Counted from the first letter of the stretch, positions 24,912 to 33,279 are shown. The stretch is DNA of 49,255 nucleotides from Thermodesulfovibrionia bacterium (GCA_947259645.1 CAMYND010000017.1:1-49255), one strand, 5' to 3'. Notes: generated by a model from the sequence alone, not told the origin. A program made the numbers and translations.

Positions 24912-25903
24912 ATATGGATTTTTTCTCAATAATACAAGCAGTTATTCCATCCTTTGCGATTGTCTTTCTCGGATACATTTATTCGGTGAAAGACAATACA
25001 CTGGATTTGAAGAGCATTGCAAACCTCATATATTACATATTTTCACCGTGTCTCGTGTTTTCATCACTGGCCAGAAGGTCCTTTCATTTTCAGGAGTTTC
25101 TGATGATAGGTTTCTCCGTGATCGTGCTGATTTTTTCTCTGATGGCAATTACATGGGTATATATGAAGCTTGCACGCATCAAGGGAGGGGGTTTTTATCT
25201 GCCCATCATCTTCATGGCAACAGGCAACATAGCACTGCCGATGGCATTCTTTCTCTACGGTAACGAAGGACTGGCAAAGGCGATCATTTTTCATCTCATA
25301 AACGTGCTCTTCCTGTATTCCATGGGTGTGTTTCTTGTGAGCAGACAGACCAACTTCAAGGAATTTTTCAAGATACCTCACCTCTATGCTGCTATTTTTG
25401 GTGTTATCGTCGCCACAGTTAACTTCCAGCTCTCACCAGGTATCACAAAGTACTTTTCCCTTATTGGAGATGGTATTGATATTCTTGGTAAAGGCGCTAT
25501 TCCGATGCTCATTATCAGTCTTGGATATTCCCTCAAGAGGACCAGGGTCGCTGATTTAAAGCATGGGATGGCAGGTGCGGGAATGCGCATTTTGCTGGGA
25601 CCGGCAATCGCCTTCGGTCTGATTGTATTCTATCGTTATATCGGTCTTGCTCCGATTGAGCAGGGGTATGACCTTGTTCTGTTCACTGACATACGAACAA
25701 CTGAATCGATCATTATCCTGATGTCAGCCATGCCGGCCCCTATCGCGAGCTTTCTGCTGAATGAAAAATTTGACGACTGTCCTGAAAAAGCGGCCTCAAT
25801 GGTCCTGATCGGGACATTAATGGTTATGATTACCATTCCCGTGATAATCGCATTTTCACAACAGTATATTTTTGGCGTGCAGTTGCCAACGTTTATTGAA
25901 TAG
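24908..25903 (+). CDS. AEC-family (auxin efflux carrier-like) transporter
   Basis: A 331-residue membrane protein with about ten hydrophobic segments in two halves. Conserved patterns include FAIVFLGYIYSVKDNTLDLKS, the NLIYYIFSPCLVFSSLA helix, a middle PMAFFLYGNEGLAKAIIFHL and, in the second half, KGAIPMLIISLGYSL and SAMPAPIASFLLNEKF. Bacterial relatives export or import small carboxylates such as malate and malonate. The substrate here cannot be told. It sits between the substrate-binding protein and a GAF protein in the same direction, apparently co-transcribed with the signalling genes. Confidence 0.88.
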   Translation: MNMDFFSIIQAVIPSFAIVFLGYIYSVKDNTLDLKSIANLIYYIFSPCLVFSSLARRSFHFQEFLMIGFSVIVLIFSLMAITWVYMKLARIKGGGFYLPIIFMATGNIALPMAFFLYGNEGLAKAIIFHLINVLFLYSMGVFLVSRQTNFKEFFKIPHLYAAIFGVIVATVNFQLSPGITKYFSLIGDGIDILGKGAIPMLIISLGYSLKRTRVADLKHGMAGAGMRILLGPAIAFGLIVFYRYIGLAPIEQGYDLVLFTDIRTTESIIILMSAMPAPIASFLLNEKFDDCPEKAASMVLIGTLMVMITIPVIIAFSQQYIFGVQLPTFIE

Positions 25904-25912
25904 AGAGGACAT

Positions 25913-27004
25913 ATGGACAGCGCTATAAAAAAAGAAAATGAACTACTGAAGCAGCAGGTTGAAGGGTACCGCAGTATCCACAATATCCTTATGGAGTTAC
26001 GAAAAGACATTTCAGAGAAGCAGAAATATGAGTTGGTCTGCAGCCATTTTAAAGATCTTTCCATGGCCCGGGAGACAACGCTGTTTATGAAAAAACTCAA
26101 GTCTGATCGTTACCATTTCCTTGCAGCTTCAGATACTGAAGGGAGCAGGTACAGCGGGGGTTTTCTGGACACAGGAGGTCTGGACCTCCTGAAAGCGGAA
26201 ACAAAAGACCTGACCGCGGCCCCATCCCCGGCCATAACTGTTCAAACGAGAAAGGCTCAGTATGACTTCCATGATAAAATTATCGCGGTCGTCCCTGTAA
26301 AGGTCTTTTCCGAGGTTTATGGCATCCTGCTCTGTGAATATGATAGTTCATTTTCGCTGGATGATACGCTGAGGCAGGAAATGGTTTCGCTATTCCTTGA
26401 CCAGATCAGCCTCCTCTTTGAGTGCCATGCAGAAGCGGAACAGTTTCAGGATAAGGCAAATTCTCTTGAGCTCCTGTACGAAATAGGCAGTAAGCTCAGC
26501 ATCATAAGAAATGAGGACAAACTTCTTGAGGCCATTCTTACGCTGATTCAGCAAAAACTGGAGGTCGACCGATGTTCTTTAATGATTATCGATGAAGACA
26601 AGAAAAACCTTCAGATAAAAAAAGCTGTCGGCAAGTATGATATTGATGTCAGCAAGGTCAAAGTACCGATTGGCGAGGGTATTGCTGGACACGTAGCATT
26701 GGGGAAACTTCCTCTGCTGATAAAGGACCTCTCCTCTGAAAAGCATTTGATCAGCCATGTTCCGAAGAAGCACAGTTTTCGCACCAACTCACTATTAAGT
26801 GTCCCGCTGGTAACAGAGGGTGAGACCATCGGAGTGATCAATGTAAACAACCGGAAAGACGGACTCTCTTTTTCGGAATCTGACATGCATCTTCTGAGTA
26901 AAATAGCATCTGAAATCGCTGCAATACTGAAGAGGTCATATATTGCGCTTCAGTTAAAAAAGTCCAGAGAGCTTGACAGTGAGATAAAAAAGTTTATGGT
27001 TTGA
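25913..27004 (+). CDS. GAF-domain sensor protein
   Basis: A 363-residue cytoplasmic protein. A short N-terminal coiled coil (IKKENELLKQQVEG) leads to a first diverged GAF-like domain (about 30-170), then a linker helix and a well-formed second GAF domain (about 185-345: DRCSLMIIDEDKKN, VPIGEGIAGHVALG, LSVPLVTEGETIGVINVNN). It has no output domain, so it probably binds a ligand and acts by contact with a partner. It begins nine bases after the AEC gene with GAGAGGA as ribosome site. The ligand is unknown; cyclic nucleotides are only one option for GAF domains. Confidence 0.82.
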   Translation: MDSAIKKENELLKQQVEGYRSIHNILMELRKDISEKQKYELVCSHFKDLSMARETTLFMKKLKSDRYHFLAASDTEGSRYSGGFLDTGGLDLLKAETKDLTAAPSPAITVQTRKAQYDFHDKIIAVVPVKVFSEVYGILLCEYDSSFSLDDTLRQEMVSLFLDQISLLFECHAEAEQFQDKANSLELLYEIGSKLSIIRNEDKLLEAILTLIQQKLEVDRCSLMIIDEDKKNLQIKKAVGKYDIDVSKVKVPIGEGIAGHVALGKLPLLIKDLSSEKHLISHVPKKHSFRTNSLLSVPLVTEGETIGVINVNNRKDGLSFSESDMHLLSKIASEIAAILKRSYIALQLKKSRELDSEIKKFMV

Positions 27005-27014
27005 GGGGAAGAAT

Positions 27015-27098
27015 ATGACAACTGAAAAACTGAACACAAAAGCGATAATGATAGCGTACAGATACAGAAATGTGAGGCGAAAGAGCAGACAACTATGA
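27015..27098 (+). CDS. 27-residue ORF coupled to the PilZ gene
   Basis: A very short frame, MTTEKLNTKAIMIAYRYRNV and seven more residues, strongly basic at the end (RRKSRQL). GAGGGGAA precedes its ATG at good spacing. Its stop overlaps the ATG of the PilZ gene as ATGA. The PilZ gene itself has no good ribosome site, so the arrangement looks like a translated leader for coupling. Confidence 0.45.
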   Translation: MTTEKLNTKAIMIAYRYRNVRRKSRQL

Positions 27099-27679
27099 CA
27101 CCTATTATTATTCGATGTGAAAAATGCGGAAAAATCCTGCAGGGCAAAGTAGAGAAATCGAACATTGTCGGTAAATGTCCCCGATGTAAGGACAAGTTTG
27201 TTGTTCCCGACCCGATTAGCCGGGAGAGCCGTAAAGGCGACAGATCCATTGTCTCTGAAAGTAAATATTTCAGGGACCTGCCGGATTCTGTGACGAAAAG
27301 CAACAGTTCTGTGAATTACAGGGTTGTCTATACCGAGGCTCCCCCAATGGAATTTGCCCTGAAGCGAAAAGATCAAGTACCGTTACTTGATATTGGCGAA
27401 GGTGGAATTGGGTTTATCGCCAGGGCAGACGACAAAGCAAATAAAGCGCTTCCCGGTGATATTTTAACCATCGAGATAGATTTCCCAATTTTTGTTAAAC
27501 CGGTAAGTGCGAAAGTAGAGGTTTGCTGGGTAAGGCCCATAAAACAGAAAAAATTGATGCAGGTAGGCGTACGCTTTTATCGTCCCAGCGAAGCGCTGAA
27601 GGGTGTCTTAAAAAACATTAAAGAATATATTGCATCAAAAACGCAGTCTCTTGATTTCGAAACCTGGGGCTCATTGTAA
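27095..27679 (+). CDS. Zinc ribbon-PilZ-like protein
   Basis: A 194-residue protein. The N-terminal zinc ribbon has two knuckles, Cys8-x2-Cys11 and Cys28-x2-Cys31. A variable linker is followed by a PilZ-like barrel (about 90-185). There LLDIGEGGIGFIA takes the place of the (D/N)xSxxG motif, with Gly for Ser, and later strands read VSAKVEVCWVRP and QVGVRFYRPSE. A classical RxxxR motif is not evident, so cyclic di-GMP binding is possible but unproven. Placement at the end of a run with a cyclase and a phosphodiesterase supports a link to that messenger. Confidence 0.8.
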   Translation: MTPIIIRCEKCGKILQGKVEKSNIVGKCPRCKDKFVVPDPISRESRKGDRSIVSESKYFRDLPDSVTKSNSSVNYRVVYTEAPPMEFALKRKDQVPLLDIGEGGIGFIARADDKANKALPGDILTIEIDFPIFVKPVSAKVEVCWVRPIKQKKLMQVGVRFYRPSEALKGVLKNIKEYIASKTQSLDFETWGSL

Positions 27680-27892
27680 TAATTGTATCCGGATTCACCC
27701 CTGCAATGCCAGCTGTTCAGGACATCATTTTTACTCTTCATTCTTCTTTTTTCTCTAGAGCGCCTCGATAATTCCATACTTTTACAGACAGGTAATGTCG
27801 CTTCCGTGTATAATATGAATTCTTACGTTTTAATCTGGATATTCCAGGCTGTTTGATGAACTGATCCGTTGGTTCTCAGAAAGGGGAAGGAG

Positions 27893-28159
27893 ATGAGGAA
27901 ACGCCAGAAAATAATTCTTATTGTTTATATGTATATGGTAGTAATCATGGGGTTTATCTATGTCCCGTATAAACAATATTACCCAAATGGTGCACAGAAG
28001 TTTGTGGGACATCATCTGCGCGTCAGATTGTTTGAGGTTCTTCCCTGGGAAAAGAGTGTCTGGGGTATGGTTGTTATCGACTCTAACCTTATTATTGCTG
28101 AGGTACTCTCGATCACTGCTATAACAGCCGCTATTTTTCTTCTGTTTAAAAAGGATTAA
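27893..28159 (+). CDS. Small two-helix membrane protein
   Basis: An 88-residue protein beginning MRKRQKIILIVYMYMVVIMG. It has a first helix at about 7-25, a soluble loop with YVPYKQYYP and LPWEKSVWGMVVID, and a second helix (LIIAEVLSITAITAAIFLLF) ending in KKD. The ATG at 27893 is preceded by AAGGGGAAGG; an in-frame upstream ATG (27869) is a weaker choice. I do not recognise the family. It is a single gene, about 210 bases after the PilZ gene. Confidence 0.7.
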   Translation: MRKRQKIILIVYMYMVVIMGFIYVPYKQYYPNGAQKFVGHHLRVRLFEVLPWEKSVWGMVVIDSNLIIAEVLSITAITAAIFLLFKKD

Positions 28160-28194
28160 TAGTCTTGGATTAAACTATCTGCACTGCGGTCCTC

Positions 28195-28278
28195 TTAGTC
28201 AATGACGATAATCAGCACCGGAATTGCGATTGAGAGCCAGATTCCTGCTTCACAAAGGATACGTTTAATTTTTTTCAC
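28195..28278 (-). CDS. 27-residue hydrophobic small protein
   Basis: A GTG-start frame that reads KKIKRILCEAG, then the helix IWLSIAIPVLIIVID, then stop. The ribosome site is excellent: AGAAGGAGGT four bases before the GTG, closely matching the ideal anti-16S sequence. The basic N-terminus and single helix fit a small membrane protein. It is too short for standard gene callers. It runs antisense to an unsupported plus-strand frame. Function unknown. Confidence 0.6.
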   Translation of the reverse strand: MKKIKRILCEAGIWLSIAIPVLIIVID

Positions 28279-28401
28279 CTGTACCTCCTTCTGCCTTAAA
28301 CAGTATTTTCTTTTTAAATGCAAATTTGCTTCCAGCCCGGTTTTGCTATGCATGCAAGATATTTATTATTTAAAATTAAGTCTTTAGGAGGTCTTAGAGA
28401 G

Positions 28402-28515
28402 ATGGGTAGAATTGTGCCACAAGGCCTATTTGTGCCACTATTGTGCCAAAATCAGCAACGTAGTGACCGGCAGAGGGCATTCAATGAGTATTAAATGACT
28501 CAATGGGAGTTTTGC
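28402..28515. repeat. TTGTGCCA repeats and a doubtful 30-codon ORF
   Basis: TTGTGCCA occurs three times, starting at 28412, 28430 and 28441. The same stretch is an open frame of 30 codons from the ATG at 28402 to a TAA at 28492, with AGGAGG ten bases upstream. The repeat spacing (18 and 11) is irregular. It could be a binding-site array or a tiny peptide gene; neither is well supported. Confidence 0.3.
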
Positions 28516-28983
28516 CTAGCTGCCTCTGATCTGTGTCTTGACCCGGAGTTTTGCATCTATGAAGTCTTTATGGGAAACATAGATCAGCCCCGCAATTTTG
28601 CGGACCATATATTCTTCGTGTTTATCAAGAATAGAATCTGCAAAGGCGACTTCCCATAAATGCTCGATTACCTTGATCTTCTGCTTCCGGGTAAAGCCTT
28701 TGTTTATCATGGAGGTAAATTCATGATAGCCTGTTGATTCCCATATTTTAGCCTCGGCAAGACCGGTCAAAGCTTCTGCTTCTTCATCGGAAAGTCCGAA
28801 TTTAGTTCTCATCGATGCTGAAATGGTTCTTTTTTCCTCTTCCCTGATCTCTGAATCAGCACGCATCATTTCTATCAATAGAGCTGCTGTCGCGATCTGG
28901 AGAGCGTGCTCAGACACCTTGTCCGGACTTTCCGTATCTTTCTTGATATATTTCTCGAAAAACTGCTTTATACTATTTGTCAT
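28516..28983 (-). CDS. TerB family tellurite-resistance-like protein
   Basis: A 155-residue all-helical cytoplasmic protein. The TerB signature is plain: LQIATAALLIEMMRADSEIR, EEEKRTISASMRTKFGLSDEE, IKVIEHLWEVAFADSILDKHE and a terminal EEYMVRKIAGLIYVSHKDFI. Acidic residues in the first and last of these blocks form the family's presumed metal site. TerB-like domains are widespread, and most members outside ter operons have unknown roles. No other ter genes are nearby. It is divergent from the rpiB region. Confidence 0.85.
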   Translation of the reverse strand: MTNSIKQFFEKYIKKDTESPDKVSEHALQIATAALLIEMMRADSEIREEEKRTISASMRTKFGLSDEEAEALTGLAEAKIWESTGYHEFTSMINKGFTRKQKIKVIEHLWEVAFADSILDKHEEYMVRKIAGLIYVSHKDFIDAKLRVKTQIRGS

Positions 28984-29109
28984 GATATCTACTTATTATA
29001 TAAGTGAAAGGAGTGCTAATACAACGGGCCCGGGATTATTTCTGCTTTTGTTTCCTTGTATAATCCTGACTCAACTATCATGTGCTTCCGAAAGTAAGGA
29101 GACTACTGA

Positions 29110-29550
29110 GTGCCAATAACTATAGCCCTGGCTTCTGATCATGCCGGATATCTTTATAAGGAAGGAATTAAGAGTCATCTGTTGACCAGGGGATATGAAG
29201 TGAAGGACTTTGGTACATTTTCAGAAGACTCTGTTGACTACCCCCAATGGATCAGGCCGGCTGCCAAATCAGTGTCCCGCGGAGAGTGTGACCAGGGAAT
29301 CATATTCGGGGGCTCGGGCAACGGGGAAGCGATTGTTGCCAATAAAGTAAAGGGGATCAGATGTGCTGTCTGCTGGAACGATGAGTCAGCACTTCTTGCC
29401 AGGGAACACAACAACGCTAATATCATATCGATCGGTCAGCGGATGGTGAGCCTAGAAACAGCCCGCGACATTGTGGACAGATGGCTTTCCGCGCAATTTC
29501 AGAAAGGACGTCATGAAAGACGGATCAACCAGATCGAGCCTGATTCGTAG
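29110..29550 (+). CDS. rpiB: Ribose 5-phosphate isomerase B
   Basis: A 146-residue enzyme that interconverts ribose 5-phosphate and ribulose 5-phosphate in the pentose phosphate pathway. Conserved parts: ALASDHAGYLYKE, FGTFSEDSVDYPQW, FGGSGNGEAIVANKVKGIRC, and HNNANIISIGQR. The catalytic base in the Escherichia coli enzyme is a Cys in the CGTG position. Here that place is Gly, and a Glu in GSGNGE is found as in the mycobacterial type, so this is a Glu-type RpiB. The start is GTG. An upstream 45-codon frame (from 28981) overlaps the first codons; I judge it not supported. Confidence 0.93.
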   Translation: MPITIALASDHAGYLYKEGIKSHLLTRGYEVKDFGTFSEDSVDYPQWIRPAAKSVSRGECDQGIIFGGSGNGEAIVANKVKGIRCAVCWNDESALLAREHNNANIISIGQRMVSLETARDIVDRWLSAQFQKGRHERRINQIEPDS

Positions 29551-29641
29551 GCACTCGTTCTGCATGCTACCCTTGTCATGATGCGCATTCGACACAGTTA
29601 CGGTAAAATATGAATATGTCGAAGGGCGGAGAAACAGACGC

Positions 29642-31570
29642 ATGAAATGTATCGTATGCCACGTTGATAATAAGAGATCGCTGAAATATTGTGAAAAATG
29701 CGGAGCCCCCCTGCCGGTCATCAAGAGAAGCGGTTTCTTCAAAGCGGCAGTGGGTGTAGGGGCCATGGTTATTCTTTTTGCACTCATTGGCCGTTATGCT
29801 GATATGCAGCGCCCCCCAAGTTATTCAGCGCTTCAGTTATCAGAAAGTCAGAGAGAGATCTCTCAAAGAGAAGAGGGGAATCAGGAGCGGATAAATCCAG
29901 AGGGTTCTCCAATGACAGGGAAGGCAGCAGTGACGGGACAGTCGGAATCGCGGAAGGAGAAAGAGGAAAGAGCAGCCCTGGCAGGTGAAACCCTGCAGGG
30001 CGACAGGGAAAATCAGGCAAGACTTACGACAGGATGGGTCCAGATCACTGACCCCTGGGGCAGACAGGTCAGAAGATTCAGATCAGCATTGGCGGGCAAT
30101 GGCTGGCTGGCATTACCGGCACGGGCCTGTTATGGTGGCAAGAGCTGGCGCTTTTACTCAGACTCAGGTGAAAACGGGGAAATTTCCGGTGGCTTGTGGA
30201 TCTTTGGTGACAAAGTCGGTTTTTGGCAGCTCGCAGCAAAAGGCGGGATGTCTGACGGGCCTGAGCTTGCACCCTGGAATGAAAAAGAGCCGGTCTCATG
30301 GGTGAGCCTTGAATCCACAGCTGAATATAATGGCATTACATTATTGGCCGGCCTCAATATGGGCTATTTTCTTTCCTCGCCTTTGCCCGATTTTATTAAT
30401 GAATCGGGCATCTTTCTTCAGGGAGACAGGATTGTCGGCTGGTCCTTTGGTGAATTTCTGCCGGAGGCTTATATGTGGAGTGGCGAGGCAGGGACAAACC
30501 TAGAATATAAAACCTGGGTGCAATATTTCTACAATATTACCTTTGCCAATGGACGTGAAGAGAAATTTTCCGAGGCACTGGCCATGAAGGAAAGCCGTAC
30601 CGGCTTAGACCAGCTTAGCTCCTTTGTTGATGGGTTTGCCTTGAAGCCGAAACTGAGCACCGGGGACACACCTGACTACCTCCTGCCCGAAAAAATCCTG
30701 AAAAGAATGGGAGCCCTCACGAAAAGCGTTGTGCAGCGGGGTGATGGCGCCAGGGTTCTGAGTGTGCTTAACAGTCAGGTCCTGAAAAACCTCGAAGACA
30801 TTCCCTTGTTGATCGAAGTTGTTCCGGCGATTCTCGCTGCAGGGGGCTATGAGGCGGCCATTGCTGAGATTGAGGAGACCGGGGCATACCTGGTGCAGAA
30901 AACAGGGGATGATGCCCCTGGACTTGACAGCATTCATTTGGAGCTCTATCAGCAGTGGTTAAACTCCCTTGTTGATGACAACACCTTTGATGAGGGATGG
31001 CAGGTTTTTACTTCGGCCAGGTACTTTTATCCTGATGACCCCCTTATTCACTTGCTGGGAGTTGAACTTGCGCTAATGAATAATGACTGGGAAGAAGCTG
31101 AACGGCTGCTCTATATGAAAAATTATCCGGCCTCTTTTCAGGACCGCTTCGAGCTTCTTGCCAGCGAGATCACGGAGATGAAGGGGCAGGAAGAAAAGAT
31201 AGTTATATCCTTTCCACACGGATCCAGCAGGATTCCTGTAACCGCGATGATCAATGAAGCAGTTGATCAGAATTTTATCATAGACACAGGCGCGTCAATG
31301 GTAACAGTGCCCCTGTCAACGGTTGAAGCCCTGGGACTGAAAAAAGTTCCGGGACAACGCACACTGTGGACTGCCAGCGGGGTTGTTACGGTCAACGAAG
31401 TGATCATTGATCAGATAGAAGTCAATGGCTGGGTGGAGTACAATGTGAGGGCCCTGGTCCTTGATATGCCTGATCAGCAGGGACTGGGCCTTCTTGGCCT
31501 GAATTATCTTGGAAGGTTTCAGATGGACCTGAGACCTGATGAGGGCACTCTGCTGCTTACGCCCAGATGA
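29642..31570 (+). CDS. Zinc ribbon, membrane anchor and retropepsin-like protease
   Basis: A 642-residue protein. Residues 1-25 form a zinc ribbon (Cys3, Cys6, Cys17, Cys20). One transmembrane helix (about 33-52, FFKAAVGVGAMVILFALIG) follows, then a charged low-complexity linker. A middle region (about 120-480) has no family I recognise. The C-terminal domain (about 528-642) is a retropepsin-like aspartic protease of the TIGR02281 kind: FIIDTGASMVTVP with catalytic Asp548, then WTASGVVTVNEVIID and LLGLNYLGRFQMDL. Retropepsins work as dimers. With the zinc ribbon first, the N-terminus is probably cytoplasmic and the protease outside, but topology is uncertain. The target is unknown. No partner gene is close. 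Confidence 0.82.
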   Translation: MKCIVCHVDNKRSLKYCEKCGAPLPVIKRSGFFKAAVGVGAMVILFALIGRYADMQRPPSYSALQLSESQREISQREEGNQERINPEGSPMTGKAAVTGQSESRKEKEERAALAGETLQGDRENQARLTTGWVQITDPWGRQVRRFRSALAGNGWLALPARACYGGKSWRFYSDSGENGEISGGLWIFGDKVGFWQLAAKGGMSDGPELAPWNEKEPVSWVSLESTAEYNGITLLAGLNMGYFLSSPLPDFINESGIFLQGDRIVGWSFGEFLPEAYMWSGEAGTNLEYKTWVQYFYNITFANGREEKFSEALAMKESRTGLDQLSSFVDGFALKPKLSTGDTPDYLLPEKILKRMGALTKSVVQRGDGARVLSVLNSQVLKNLEDIPLLIEVVPAILAAGGYEAAIAEIEETGAYLVQKTGDDAPGLDSIHLELYQQWLNSLVDDNTFDEGWQVFTSARYFYPDDPLIHLLGVELALMNNDWEEAERLLYMKNYPASFQDRFELLASEITEMKGQEEKIVISFPHGSSRIPVTAMINEAVDQNFIIDTGASMVTVPLSTVEALGLKKVPGQRTLWTASGVVTVNEVIIDQIEVNGWVEYNVRALVLDMPDQQGLGLLGLNYLGRFQMDLRPDEGTLLLTPR

Positions 31571-31695
31571 TGAGTCTGCCGGGGAAAACCTGCTCTGATT
31601 AATGGCGGGCCCCCTTTTGTTTATGACATGGATCATGGACGGAAGGCGTCTGTATGGTATGATTAACTGAAATACACCACGAAAGGAGAAGAGAG

Positions 31696-32322
31696 ATGGC
31701 ACAGTTACTCTATATAGAATCTTCACCGAGAAAAGAGAGGTCTGTCTCAATACGGGTTGCAAAGACCTTCACTGAAGAATATTTAAAGACCCATCCCAAT
31801 GATTCTGTTGAAACAATTGATTTGTGGAGCAATGAATTTCCTCCCTTTAATGGCGACACTATAAACGCAAAGTACGCGCTGCTCCACGGGGAAGAACATT
31901 CAGAAGAGCAGATAAGGGCATGGAAGCCGGTCGAGATACTGATTGACAATTTTAAAAAAGCTGATAAATATCTTATCTCGCTGCCGATGTGGAATTTCGG
32001 AATTCCCTATAAACTGAAACATTATATCGATATCCTTGTTCAGCCGGGCTACACATTCAGTTTTTCTCCTGATGAAGGGTACAAGGGACTGGTTACCGGT
32101 AAACCTGCAACTGTCGTGTATGCACGGGGCGGGGCATATCAGGCTGGACCAGAGGGACTTGATCTTCAGAAGGCGTATATGGAGCTTGTCCTGGGGTTTA
32201 TCGGATTTACTGAAATAAAATCTATAGTTGCAGAACCGATGCTCATGGCAACGCCCGAGGAAAAAAAGAAGATCATCCAGTCGGCAGAGGAGCAGGCACG
32301 GACTATTGCTGCAGCTTTTTAG
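31696..32322 (+). CDS. azoR: FMN-dependent NADH:quinone reductase / azoreductase
   Basis: A 208-residue flavodoxin-like protein. The FMN-binding start is LLYIESSPRKERSVSIRVAK. The loop LISLPMWNFGIPYKLKHYID is the hallmark of the AzoR family, and ATVVYARGGAYQ is the third FMN contact. These enzymes reduce quinones and azo dyes by two electrons and protect against thiol or quinone stress. GAAAGGAGAAGAG precedes the ATG at good spacing. A single gene. Confidence 0.92.
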   Translation: MAQLLYIESSPRKERSVSIRVAKTFTEEYLKTHPNDSVETIDLWSNEFPPFNGDTINAKYALLHGEEHSEEQIRAWKPVEILIDNFKKADKYLISLPMWNFGIPYKLKHYIDILVQPGYTFSFSPDEGYKGLVTGKPATVVYARGGAYQAGPEGLDLQKAYMELVLGFIGFTEIKSIVAEPMLMATPEEKKKIIQSAEEQARTIAAAF

Positions 32323-32439
32323 CATGGGAGTCAATGTTGATCTGGATCGCTTCTGATAAAAAATAATGTATCGTATATATTATGGCTTAACTATGGCCTA
32401 TCAAATATAAATTAACTTACCATGAATGAAGGAGGAACC

Positions 32440-33126
32440 ATGCAACAGAGATTAATGAGAACCCACTATGACAGTATGAAAAAACTAGCCCTGATCAGTA
32501 TAGCGGCCCTTTTCCTTATTACGTCCTGTGCCACAAGCAACAAGACACAAAAGGGTGCGGCGGTTGGCGCTGGAGGCGGAGCAATCGCCGGAGCGATCAT
32601 CGGCCAGATCATTGGCGGTGACACGAAGGGAACGCTCATAGGCACTGCAATCGGTGCTGCAGTTGGAGGAGCGACAGGCGCGGGTGTCGGAAGAATGATG
32701 GACAACCAGGAACGGGATATGAGGCAGGCCCTGGCAGAGTCAGAAGCGGCAGCAGTACGCCGTGAAGGAAACCTTCTCGCTATTACCCTGAAAGGAGACA
32801 TCACCTTTGATCATAATTCAGCATCAGTCCGGCCAGGACTGTATTCTGAAATTGACCGTATTGGAAATGTGATGCTCCAATATCCCGATACAGTAATCAG
32901 GGTGGAAGGCCACACTGACAGTACCGGATCGGAAGATTATAACCTGGAGCTCTCTGCGAGACGGGCGGTGGCTGTGAAAAATTTAATAGTGCAGAAAGGC
33001 ATTGGACAACACCGGATAGAGACGATTACATTCGGCGAGTCAAGTCCCATTGCCACCAATAGCACTGAGTCGGGACGCCGGTTGAACCGCCGTGTAGAAA
33101 TAAAAATAGCGCCGAAAAATTATTAA
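32440..33126 (+). CDS. OmpA-family lipoprotein with glycine zipper
   Basis: An outer-membrane lipoprotein. The signal (KKLALISIAALFLITSC) has its lipobox Cys in LITSC. A glycine-zipper segment (GAAVGAGGGAIAGAIIGQII and on) follows, then an OmpA C-terminal domain with the peptidoglycan-binding pattern VEGHTDSTGSEDYNLELSARR and NRRVEI. It should tie the outer membrane to the cell wall. GGAGG four bases before the ATG at 32440 supports that start. An ATG at 32476 would give a tidier signal peptide, and one at 32422 a longer form. A strong terminator follows. A single-gene unit. Confidence 0.92.
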   Translation: MQQRLMRTHYDSMKKLALISIAALFLITSCATSNKTQKGAAVGAGGGAIAGAIIGQIIGGDTKGTLIGTAIGAAVGGATGAGVGRMMDNQERDMRQALAESEAAAVRREGNLLAITLKGDITFDHNSASVRPGLYSEIDRIGNVMLQYPDTVIRVEGHTDSTGSEDYNLELSARRAVAVKNLIVQKGIGQHRIETITFGESSPIATNSTESGRRLNRRVEIKIAPKNY

Positions 33127-33132
33127 AACATT

Positions 33133-33170
33133 AAGCGGGGCTCTTCGCGGGCCCCGCTTCCTTTATTTTC
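33133..33170 (+). terminator. Rho-independent terminator of the OmpA lipoprotein gene
   Basis: AAGCGGGGC at 33133-33141 pairs perfectly with GCCCCGCTT at 33151-33159 around a nine-base loop. A T-rich stretch (CTTTATTTTC) follows directly. It begins six bases after the lipoprotein stop codon. Confidence 0.9.
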
Positions 33171-33279
33171 TGTTTCTCCCTGAAGTGCAAATTCGATTGT
33201 AAACAATTTATAATAAGGTCAGTTTCCCTTTAATCAATAAAGCCACATTTATCTGATGAAGTATCCTGCGTGATTGCCA

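Noticed and set aside
28202-28387. A 61-codon plus-strand frame
   Set aside because: It is antisense to the small membrane peptide with the strong ribosome site and has no ribosome site of its own.
28981-29119. A 45-codon lipoprotein-like frame overlapping the rpiB start
   Set aside because: The hydrophobic stretch ends in a Cys, but the N-terminus is not basic, there is no ribosome site, and it overlaps rpiB.
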